The translations under genes and the position numbers were made by a program. Below the pieces are notes generated by a model. It made no database searches. It was not told the DNA's origin and saw only the letters and a program-made list of their open reading frames with translations. Below are positions 1-5,615 of a stretch of 7,344 nucleotides of DNA, in pieces. The stretch comes from Pseudomonadota bacterium (GTDB lineage Bacteria; Myxococcota; UBA9042; PHBI01). The stretch covers positions 1 through 7,344 of the forward strand of contig SXIE01000420.1 of the NCBI GenBank assembly GCA_005772945.1. The letters run 5' to 3'. Every line of letters starts with the position of its first letter. Within the stretch, counting starts at the first letter, position 1.

Positions 1-2
1 CC

Positions 3-374
3 GCGGCGGCGGCCGCGCTGCTGGTCGTATCGAGCGCGGGGACCACCCCCACGGGGACCACCGGTCCGGGCGTCCTCGGTGCCGGCCCCGACGGCGCTCG
101 GCCGCGCGTCGCGATCGTCGACGGACGCATCCACGCCGAGGGCGCGAGCCTCGTGGTCGTTCTCGGGCCGGGCGCCGCACGCGTGGCTGCGAACGGCGAC
201 GCGGCCACGCACGAGGCGTGCGGCTTCGTGCTCGCCCTCGCAGGCACGGTTGACGCGGCGCGCGCCACAGCCACGCTGCGCGACGTCGTCTCGAGCGCCT
301 GCGAGCTGCCGCCGCTCGACGTGATCAAGGCACGCCTCGAGGGCGCGACCGCGCTGACGCTCACGCGCCTCTGA
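3..374 (+). CDS. 3' end of an unrecognised, probably exported protein (5' truncated by the window)
   Basis: The frame is open from the first bases of the window to a TGA at 372-374, giving 123 visible residues. No start codon is convincing inside the window, so the gene begins upstream. The visible N-terminus is an Ala/Leu/Val stretch (AAAAALLVVSSA) that looks like the end of a signal peptide or membrane helix. A Thr/Gly/Pro-rich linker (about 14-32) follows, then a compact region from about residue 35 with regular hydrophobic spacing (RVAIVDGRIHAEG). Two cysteines (in HEACGF and SSACEL) could form a disulfide if the protein is exported. Its last 14 bases overlap the end of the convergent rhomboid gene. 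I do not recognise a family. That it is coding is inferred from codon-position GC bias and the plausible amino-acid composition; the export idea is inference. Confidence 0.6.
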   Translation, partial: AAAAALLVVSSAGTTPTGTTGPGVLGAGPDGARPRVAIVDGRIHAEGASLVVVLGPGAARVAANGDAATHEACGFVLALAGTVDAARATATLRDVVSSACELPPLDVIKARLEGATALTLTRL

Positions 375-1443
375 CGCCACCCGGCACGTCCTCGGCGCGG
401 CGCCGCAACTGCGGCCACACGATGAAACCGGCGATGACGCCGGCCGCGAGCCCGCCCACGTGCGCCGCGTGGTCGACGCCGGGCGTCGCGAGGCCGACCC
501 CGAAGAAGAGGTTGGCCGACCAGACGAGCGCGCCGCCGAAGACCGGCCACTGATAGCGCGCGGGAACGCGTCCGAAGCGGCGCTGGAAGCTGACGCCGAG
601 GACGATGGCGAAGCCGCCGAGCGCGGCGATCGCGCCCGAGGCCCCCATCGTCGCGACCGGCCAGCCGAGCGCCAGCTTGAACGTGGTGCTCACGAGGCCG
701 GCGAGGACCGCCGCCAGCACGAACGCCGCGAGAAAGCGCCACGGTCCGAGCAGCCGCTCGAGCACCGGCCCGATCCCGGCGAGCGCGAGCGCGTTCAAGA
801 GGACATGGCGCGAGTCCGAATGGACCAGCGCGTACGACGCGAACGACGCGGGCCGCCCGAAGCTCGGCGGAAGCCACAGCTCGGCGCGCGCCGCCTCCGA
901 CAGCGCGAGCTGCAGCGAGAACATCACGATGAGCAGCGCCCAGACCACGACCGCCGCGGGCGCGCGCAACATGCGCTCGAAGCGCCGGACGAGCGCGCGC
1001 TCGACCCTTACGGCCGACTGCACCTCGCGCAGCGCCACGACCTCGGCCCACACGTCGAGCCGCGTCGGGGTCTCGGCCCCGGCCGCGCTACCGCCCGCCA
1101 GGACGCCCAGCAGCGCATCGCGCGGCATCGCCAACAGCGCCGCGAAGCGGTCGTAGGCGGCCTCGCTCGGCGCCTCCGCGGCCCGCTCCGAGGCCAGCGT
1201 GCGTAGCGCCGTCGACACGAACGGGCTCTCGGCCGCCGCGGCCAGCGCCAGCGGAGATGCTTGGTGTACCAAGTAATGACGCACCGCCGCCTCGGGCACC
1301 GCCGCGGCCGCCGCGCGCCAGTCGCCCTGCAGCGCGGGCGTGAGCCGCATCCACAGAACGCACGCCACCACGGCCCCATCGAGGCGCGCGAGCGCATCGG
1401 TCTGCCCGGGGCGTGCTGGACTCGCGAGGCTCGGAACCACCAC
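361..1443 (-). CDS. Rhomboid-family intramembrane serine protease with N-terminal extension
   Basis: This 360-residue protein should cleave transmembrane substrates within the inner membrane using a Ser-His dyad. The nucleophile is Ser269 in GASG (267-270) and the base is His328 in DHAAHVGG (324-331). His213 and Asn217 (HVLLN) have the spacing of the oxyanion-site His/Asn of GlpG. About six hydrophobic segments are visible, roughly 163-181, 211-232, 235-256, 264-285, 298-318 and 322-346, the expected rhomboid core. Residues 1-160 form an Ala-rich, probably helical, soluble extension that I cannot assign. The start is GTG at 1443, preceded by AAGAGG ten bases upstream that overlaps the TAA of the lipoprotein gene. 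It is the last gene of a putative operon with the MATE transporter and the lipoprotein. The natural substrate cannot be read from sequence; the neighbouring lipoprotein is only a candidate partner. Confidence 0.93.
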   Translation of the reverse strand: MVVPSLASPARPGQTDALARLDGAVVACVLWMRLTPALQGDWRAAAAAVPEAAVRHYLVHQASPLALAAAAESPFVSTALRTLASERAAEAPSEAAYDRFAALLAMPRDALLGVLAGGSAAGAETPTRLDVWAEVVALREVQSAVRVERALVRRFERMLRAPAAVVVWALLIVMFSLQLALSEAARAELWLPPSFGRPASFASYALVHSDSRHVLLNALALAGIGPVLERLLGPWRFLAAFVLAAVLAGLVSTTFKLALGWPVATMGASGAIAALGGFAIVLGVSFQRRFGRVPARYQWPVFGGALVWSANLFFGVGLATPGVDHAAHVGGLAAGVIAGFIVWPQLRRRAEDVPGGVRGA

Positions 1444-1453
1444 GTGTACTCAA

Positions 1454-1459
1454 CCTCTT
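1454..1459 (-). promoter_or_regulatory. Ribosome binding site of the rhomboid gene
   Basis: On the minus strand this reads AAGAGG, ten bases before the GTG start at 1443. It overlaps the TAA stop (1460-1458) of the upstream lipoprotein gene, so termination and re-initiation may be coupled. It supports GTG-1443 over the next in-frame GTG. Confidence 0.55.
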
Positions 1460-2171
1460 AGAACGGTGTCTCGACCCCGAGCGCGAACCCGGCGACCGTC
1501 TCGTCGACCCCGTGGATATCCCAAAGCCACGTTTCGTGCAGCGACAGATGGAGCTTCACCGGCGACGCGCCGACCGCGACGCTGACCCCGACCGCGACCT
1601 GCACGCCGAGAGTCGTCACCGGATGATCGAGGCGCGGGGTGTCCTCGTCGGCCGGCGTGATGTCGACGGTCTCGGAGGTCAGCGGCACGCTCGCGAACCC
1701 CGACACAGCGACCCACGGCGTCGCGTAGGCGTTCTCGAACCCGCCGACGAGGCCGAGATCTGCGGCCGAGAAGAGGCCGCCCGCCGAGCCGCCGAACCCG
1801 AGCCCGGCCTTCCAGGCGAGGTGCGGGAAGTCCGCGACGAAGCTCCCCTTGAGGCCCACGCGCCCCGAGAACGTCCACGGGACGGTGTCCGCCTTCGCGT
1901 CCTCGTCGATCGCGAAGCCGGCGAGCGCGCCCTGCAGCTCGAGCGCGTCCGAGAATCCGTGACGCACCTTGAGCGCGCCACCGAAGACATCGCCGGCATC
2001 GAGCCCGATATGCGCGGCGGTGAAGTCCGCCGCGACCGCGTTCTTGCCGGCCCCGACGAGCGCGGGTGATTCCAGGTTCGGCAGGCCCGCCGGTGGCGAG
2101 AAGACCTGGTGCGCACACCCGCCTGCCGAGAGCCCCACTGCGACGACGAACATCCCCAACAGGCGCTGCAT
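1458..2171 (-). CDS. Putative lipoprotein with beta-barrel-like body, unknown function
   Basis: A 237-residue protein that starts MQRLLGMFVVAVGLSAGGC, a short charged n-region, a hydrophobic core and Cys19 preceded by Ala-Gly-Gly. This is a somewhat relaxed lipobox, suggesting signal peptidase II cleavage and lipidation. From about residue 60 to the end, alternating polar and hydrophobic residues with many Gly and aromatic residues suggest amphipathic beta strands (about 62-88, 99-114, 117-146, 151-163, 185-219, 226-237). The chain ends in Phe (GVETPF), as outer-membrane barrel proteins often do. The same frame stays open far upstream, but that part is antisense-frame noise inside the transporter gene. 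ATG at 2171 is chosen because GGAGG lies five bases before it and the signal peptide starts there. It sits 14 bp after the MATE gene and 14 bp before the rhomboid gene. I do not recognise a named family. Confidence 0.8.
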   Translation of the reverse strand: MQRLLGMFVVAVGLSAGGCAHQVFSPPAGLPNLESPALVGAGKNAVAADFTAAHIGLDAGDVFGGALKVRHGFSDALELQGALAGFAIDEDAKADTVPWTFSGRVGLKGSFVADFPHLAWKAGLGFGGSAGGLFSAADLGLVGGFENAYATPWVAVSGFASVPLTSETVDITPADEDTPRLDHPVTTLGVQVAVGVSVAVGASPVKLHLSLHETWLWDIHGVDETVAGFALGVETPF

Positions 2172-2176
2172 GACGA

Positions 2177-2181
2177 CCTCC
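2177..2181 (-). promoter_or_regulatory. Ribosome binding site deciding the lipoprotein start
   Basis: The minus strand reads GGAGG five bases before ATG-2171, inside the 14-bp gap after the transporter stop codon. It selects this start within a much longer open frame. Confidence 0.7.
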
Positions 2182-2185
2182 GCCC

Positions 2186-3601
2186 CTAAGACACGTCGGT
2201 GACACCCGGTGGACGCACAATCGGAGGCAACGGAGCGGCGGCCACGACGACCGGTTCCGCGCTCGGGAGCCCGCGCAAGAAGCGGCGCAGAAAGTAGAGC
2301 GCCACGGCAGCCTCGATGAACGACGCCACGGTCGCGCTCGCGAAGATCCACGCGGGCCCGAGCCCGAGCAGCGGACGCACACCATAGATGATGACGGCGA
2401 TGACGGCGACGCGCACGAGCGCGGCGAACATCGGCGCAACCATATGCCCGGCCGCCTGCAGGACAAACGCGGGGACGAAGACGAGGGCCGTCGCGATGAA
2501 CCCTGGCGCAGCGATCCGCAAGTAGTCGGCGACGAGGGCAACTTGATCGTCGGAATCGGCCCCGAGCGGCGCGATCTGCGTGGCCAGGAGCGCCAGCAAC
2601 CCGCCGGCGACGACCCCGTAGAGGAGCCCCCAGCGCAGCGCGATCACGGCGCCGCGCCGCACGCGCTCGCCCAGGCGGGCACCGACGTTCTGACCGGCGA
2701 AGGCGGCGACCGCCATGGCCAGCGTGATGATCGGCAGCGAGGCCTGTTGGGCGAGCCGGAAACCACCGCTCGCGGCGCCGGTCCACACGACGCCGAGATC
2801 CTTGACGCCGGCCAGCACCATGGCGGTCACGGCCGAGATCGCGAAGAATTGGAGCCCCGCCGGCAGGCCGCGCGTGACGATGCGCAGCGCGGCCGTGCGC
2901 GTGCCGGTCGGGGCAGCCCACGCGAGGGCCCGCGGGTGGCGACGCGCCCGCGTCAGGCGCACCACGTAGGCGACGGTCGACAGGCCCTGGGCGATGACGG
3001 TGGCCCAGGCGGCGCCCGCGACGCCCATCGGCGCGATCGGTCCGAGCCCGAAGATGAAGACGGCGTCGAGGATCGCGTTGAGGACGACCGACGCGACCAT
3101 GATGATCATCGGCACGATGAAGTCGCCGGTGGCGCGCATCGAGCCCGCGAAGACGATGACCACGAGCTGGAACAGGAACGTCGGCGCCGAGGCGCGGAAG
3201 TAGTCGAGCCCCGCCCGATAGGTCGCGGGGTCGCCCGTGAGGGCGCCGACGTAGGCCTCGGCCCCGAGAAAGGCGCCGAGGGCGGCGACGAGGCCGACGC
3301 CGGCCGCGACGAGCGCGTAGAACGTGAAGCGTCGGCGCGCGCCCAGGACGTCGCCGCGCCCGAAGGCCTGGCTGACGTCGGCCCGGGCGGTCGCGCCGAC
3401 CATCTGGCCGAGCGCCAAGATGATGAAGAAGGCCTGGTGGCCGATGCCGATCGCGCCGATGGCGGCGTCGCCCAGCGAGCGCACGAAAGCCAGGTTGACC
3501 AGCGCGTACGCGGTCTGCATGAGCATCGCGACGAGCACGGGCCACCAAAGGGACCGAAGCAGAGGCGCGATGTCGCCTCGGGTTACGTCGCGCGCGGCCA
3601 C
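2186..3601 (-). CDS. MATE-family multidrug/toxin efflux transporter (NorM/DinF type)
   Basis: A 471-residue inner-membrane protein predicted to export organic compounds by Na+ or H+ antiport. It consists almost entirely of hydrophobic segments, about twelve, in two homologous halves (roughly 15-215 and 245-440). Family-like signatures include MRATGD (155-160), NAILDAVFIFG (175-185) followed by GVAGAAWAT (193-201), and AGQNVGARLGER (302-313) opening the second-half loop. The length is normal for MATE. A Pro/Val-rich tail (about 445-471) extends beyond the last helix. The start is GTG at 3601; a TAG lies two codons upstream in frame, so nothing longer is possible. The ribosome binding site is weak. 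It is the first gene of a leftward run with the lipoprotein and rhomboid genes, and is probably transcribed from the divergent region 3602-3772. The substrate cannot be told from sequence. Confidence 0.93.
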   Translation of the reverse strand: MAARDVTRGDIAPLLRSLWWPVLVAMLMQTAYALVNLAFVRSLGDAAIGAIGIGHQAFFIILALGQMVGATARADVSQAFGRGDVLGARRRFTFYALVAAGVGLVAALGAFLGAEAYVGALTGDPATYRAGLDYFRASAPTFLFQLVVIVFAGSMRATGDFIVPMIIMVASVVLNAILDAVFIFGLGPIAPMGVAGAAWATVIAQGLSTVAYVVRLTRARRHPRALAWAAPTGTRTAALRIVTRGLPAGLQFFAISAVTAMVLAGVKDLGVVWTGAASGGFRLAQQASLPIITLAMAVAAFAGQNVGARLGERVRRGAVIALRWGLLYGVVAGGLLALLATQIAPLGADSDDQVALVADYLRIAAPGFIATALVFVPAFVLQAAGHMVAPMFAALVRVAVIAVIIYGVRPLLGLGPAWIFASATVASFIEAAVALYFLRRFLRGLPSAEPVVVAAAPLPPIVRPPGVTDVS

Positions 3602-3644
3602 GGTCTATCCATCGGGCGACGATAACGGAGCGGGTGCGTTCCTG

Positions 3645-3659
3645 CCACCGGCCCGGTGG
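3645..3659. promoter_or_regulatory. Candidate operator: 15-bp palindrome
   Basis: CCACCGG-C-CCGGTGG is a perfect inverted repeat of 7 bp around one central base, 44 bases upstream of the MATE start. The position and symmetry would suit binding by a dimeric repressor such as a TetR- or MarR-type regulator of an efflux gene. No regulator gene is in the window, so the role is inference. In very GC-rich DNA a palindrome this short can arise by chance. Confidence 0.35.
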
Positions 3660-3673
3660 GACGTCGGGACGTG
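3658..3673. repeat. Tandem 8-bp direct repeat
   Basis: Two adjoining copies, GGGACGTC and GGGACGTG, follow the palindrome directly and share its last two bases. They may be part of a binding-site cluster or simply low-complexity G-rich sequence. Confidence 0.4.
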
Positions 3674-3760
3674 GGGGGCTGGGGAGACGTCGTGGCACGG
3701 ACGGGACGGACCGCGGAGATTGACGCGGGCGGCGCGCGCGGGCTAGGTGGCAGCATCATT

Positions 3761-3765
3761 GGAGG
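3761..3765 (+). promoter_or_regulatory. Ribosome binding site deciding the start of the 366-residue membrane protein
   Basis: GGAGG lies seven bases before ATG-3773, an ideal arrangement. It rules out the upstream in-frame ATG at 3655-3658, whose 39 extra codons would lie in intergenic-looking sequence that includes the palindrome and direct repeats. Confidence 0.75.
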
Positions 3766-3772
3766 GTGCGAG

Positions 3773-4873
3773 ATGGCGAACCGATTCGACGACGATGGCG
3801 AACCCGTCAATACGGACGGCGCAACCGTTCAGATGAGCGGCGAGGCGCTGGCGCGTCTGCACCGCGAGCTCGAGCAGGGCGCCGAGGCCAAGCGCGCGTC
3901 GCGCACGGCCGCGACCGACGAGCGTTCGCAGCCTCCGGCCGCGGTGAAGGCCGCGCGTGGGCGCGCCCCGGCGCCGGTCGTCGAGGAGGTCGCCGAGGAA
4001 GAGGCGTTCGACGAGGCCTCGGACGCCGACGACCCCGATGCGGCGTACGCTCGGTATGGCGGCGAGATCGAGGACGAGGTCGGCGAGGAGGTCGACGCCG
4101 AGGCGGCGCTTCCGACCGTCAAGGCCGCCAAGCCCCCCAAGGCCGCCAAGCCCGAAAAGGCTCCGAAGCCGCCCAAGCCCGCGCCAGCCCCGAAGCCGCC
4201 CAAACCCGCCAAGGAGGTCGGCAAGCGCGCTCCCCCGCCCGCCGCGCGCGGCGTCATCGAGGTGTCGGAAGGCGGCGGTGCGCTCTGCGTCCTGGGCGGT
4301 GTCGGTGCGCTGCTCATCGCGCTCGCGACCTTGTTCCAGGCGCTCGCGACCTTCGGCGCGCTCGGCAACGACCCCGAGTTTCTCGCGACCCAGCAGCTGA
4401 TCGCGCTCATCGCCGGGATCGCCGGCCACGTGCTTCTCTTCATGGGGATGCTGGGCGCGGCGCGCGCGACGAACGGACTCGGGGTCCTGGTCGGGATCTT
4501 CCACCTGGTGACGGTCCTGGTGACCGCCTTCCTGCTGCTCCTCGTCTTTGGCGTGCTCGAGCTCGACGACCCCGAAATGGCGCAGACGATCATGCTCATT
4601 GCAGATCTCATCGGCCCAACGACCTGGCTCCTCTCGGGGATTTGGGGCTTCGCGTCGTCGGCCGGGATGGGCGCCGGCTTGGCTGTTCCGTACGGGATCC
4701 TGGCGCTCCTCGGCGGGGCCGGGCTCGTCTTCTCGGTGATCGGCCCGATGATCAACGGCTTCGACCCAGAGCTCGCCGGCATCATCGACGGCAGCGCGAG
4801 CGCCGCGCTGGCGGTCGCGACCATCCTCTTGAGCGTCGCGATGTTCGGGCCGCTCCGCCGCGGCCGGGGCTAG
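3773..4873 (+). CDS. Multi-pass membrane protein with acidic and Lys/Pro/Ala-rich N-terminal region, unknown function
   Basis: A 366-residue protein in two parts. Residues 1-160 are soluble and low-complexity. A Glu/Asp-rich block (about 70-111, for example VEEVAEEEAFDEASDADD) is followed by a degenerate Lys/Pro/Ala repeat (117-147, units such as KAAKPPK and APKPPKP). Residues 167-360 contain about six hydrophobic helices, near 169-195, 207-228, 235-261, 270-294, 300-327 and 341-359, joined by short loops carrying DPE motifs (200-202, 266-268, 331-333). The C-terminus is basic (LRRGRG). There is no signal peptide, so the charged N-terminus is probably cytoplasmic. The start is fixed by GGAGG at 3761-3765. 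No homologous family is recognisable to me and no catalytic motif is visible. The gene stands alone, divergent from the MATE operon and convergent with the kinase array. Confidence 0.8.
   Translation: MANRFDDDGEPVNTDGATVQMSGEALARLHRELEQGAEAKRASRTAATDERSQPPAAVKAARGRAPAPVVEEVAEEEAFDEASDADDPDAAYARYGGEIEDEVGEEVDAEAALPTVKAAKPPKAAKPEKAPKPPKPAPAPKPPKPAKEVGKRAPPPAARGVIEVSEGGGALCVLGGVGALLIALATLFQALATFGALGNDPEFLATQQLIALIAGIAGHVLLFMGMLGAARATNGLGVLVGIFHLVTVLVTAFLLLLVFGVLELDDPEMAQTIMLIADLIGPTTWLLSGIWGFASSAGMGAGLAVPYGILALLGGAGLVFSVIGPMINGFDPELAGIIDGSASAALAVATILLSVAMFGPLRRGRG
4121..4215 (+). repeat. Degenerate coding repeat (Lys/Pro/Ala units)
   Basis: A 15-base sequence, AAGGCCGCCAAGCCC, occurs exactly at 4121-4135 and 4139-4153, an 18-base period. 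A 14-base sequence, CCGAAGCCGCCCAA, occurs at 4163-4176 and 4190-4203, a 27-base period. Both periods are multiples of three, so slippage would change the repeat number without breaking the frame. The stretch encodes the positively charged linker of the membrane protein. Confidence 0.75.
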
Positions 4874-4882
4874 TTCGCGAAG

Positions 4883-4906
4883 AGCGCCCCAGCGCTTGCC
4901 CAGCGC
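4883..4906. terminator. Weak hairpin pair in the convergent gap; possible terminator
   Basis: The 40-bp gap between the two convergent genes holds AGCGC (4883-4887), GCGCT (4892-4896) and AGCGC (4902-4906). The middle element can pair with either flank, giving one of two mutually exclusive 5-bp hairpins with 4- or 5-base loops. No U-tract follows on either strand, so intrinsic termination is doubtful; it is listed because it is the only structure in the gap. Confidence 0.2.
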
Positions 4907-4913
4907 GGGCGCG

Positions 4914-5615
4914 TCAGAGCTCGACGCGTCGCAGGTAGCTCGCGCGCGTCACCTCGTGCGTGATGGCGTTCGCGAGCGCCTCGACGTCGCCGAAGTTCTC
5001 CCAGTCGACGCGAATCACCGGGATGGTGCGCGCGATGTTCTCGACGAACTCCTCGTAGGCCTCGTAGAGCCGCGTCAGGTACGCCAGGGACACGACCCGC
5101 TCGAACTCACGGCCGCGGCGCGCGATGCGCTCGTGACACGCCTCGGGGCGCGCGTGCAGGTACACGATCGCGGTCGGTCGACACATGAAGTTCGACAGGT
5201 TCCGATAGAGCTCGAGGTAGGTCTCGTAGTCGCGCGGATGCATCAGATCCATGTCGACGAGCACGCGCGCGAAGATCGAATCCTCGTAGATGGTGCGGTC
5301 CTGGACCGCCCCGCGCCCGCGCCAGATGATCTCCTGATGCTGCTGGAAGCGGCGATTCAGGAGGTAGACCTGCATCGCGAACGACCAGCGCCGCGTGTCG
5401 GCGTAGAAGTCCTCGAGGTACACGTTGTCCTCGAGCGGCTCGTGGTAGACGTCGAGTCCGAGGTGCGCGCCGAGCGCGTTGGCGAGCGTCGTCTTGCCGA
5501 CGCCGATGAGCCCGGCCGTGCCGATGAAGGCCTTGGAGAGCCGCGCGACCGGGTCGTGCGCCTCGGTCTTGGTCGGCGCCTTTGCGGGGGTTGGGGAGTT
5601 CCGCTGCTCAGTCAT
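4914..5615 (-). CDS. Deoxynucleoside kinase family protein (third gene of the array)
   Basis: This 233-residue protein should transfer a phosphate from a nucleoside triphosphate to the 5'-OH of a deoxynucleoside, in cytoplasmic salvage. Visible landmarks are the P-loop GLIGVGKTT (35-43), the presumed general base Glu59 in HEP, the substrate-contact segment WSFAMQVYLLNRR (77-89, with Gln82), Asp106-Arg107-Thr108 (the DRS-type motif), and a Lys/Arg-rich LID (RIARRGREFER, 163-173). A YL..LY..Y helix (179-187) follows. Residues 1-27 are a Pro/Thr/Ala-rich extension not needed by the fold. The P-loop has Leu36 where family members commonly have Asn or Pro. Its ATG overlaps the stop of the preceding kinase gene as ATGA, with GAGGAG eight bases upstream, so translation is probably coupled. 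It resembles the first array member more than the second. Specificity (dA, dG, dC or T) cannot be assigned by eye. Confidence 0.9.
   Translation of the reverse strand: MTEQRNSPTPAKAPTKTEAHDPVARLSKAFIGTAGLIGVGKTTLANALGAHLGLDVYHEPLEDNVYLEDFYADTRRWSFAMQVYLLNRRFQQHQEIIWRGRGAVQDRTIYEDSIFARVLVDMDLMHPRDYETYLELYRNLSNFMCRPTAIVYLHARPEACHERIARRGREFERVVSLAYLTRLYEAYEEFVENIARTIPVIRVDWENFGDVEALANAITHEVTRASYLRRVEL

Larger units (their letters stand above)
3602..3772. promoter_or_regulatory. Divergent intergenic region between the MATE operon and the membrane-protein gene
   Basis: A 171-bp region from which both flanking transcription units must start. It contains the palindrome at 3645-3659, a tandem repeat at 3658-3673, two GACGTC hexamers (3660-3665 and 3686-3691, 26 bp apart) and a GGAGG ribosome binding site. 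A TTGACG (3720-3725) resembles a -35 element for the rightward gene, but the bases at 17-18 bp spacing (CTAGGT/TAGGTG, 3743-3749) are a poor -10, so no promoter is called with confidence. No convincing promoter was seen for the leftward operon. Confidence 0.5.

Noticed and set aside
460..1206. 248-residue rightward open frame opposite the rhomboid gene
   Set aside because: Charged low-complexity shadow translation; the opposite strand has the rhomboid catalytic motifs.
2444..3625. 393-residue rightward open frame opposite the MATE gene
   Set aside because: Its composition (Arg, Asp, Glu, Gly, His) is the typical shadow of a GC-rich gene; the opposite strand encodes a clear transporter.
2172..3698. 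Long upstream extension of the lipoprotein frame across the transporter gene
   Set aside because: It is an Arg/Pro-rich antisense-like translation in the wrong frame of the MATE gene. The signal peptide and ribosome binding site place the start at 2171.
3656..3772. 39-codon upstream extension of the membrane-protein gene
   Set aside because: It runs through the palindrome and repeats of the intergenic region and lacks a ribosome binding site, whereas GGAGG stands seven bases before ATG-3773.
3743..4504. 253-residue leftward open frame opposite the membrane-protein gene
   Set aside because: Arg/Gly/Leu shadow; the rightward frame has an ideal ribosome binding site and six hydrophobic helices.
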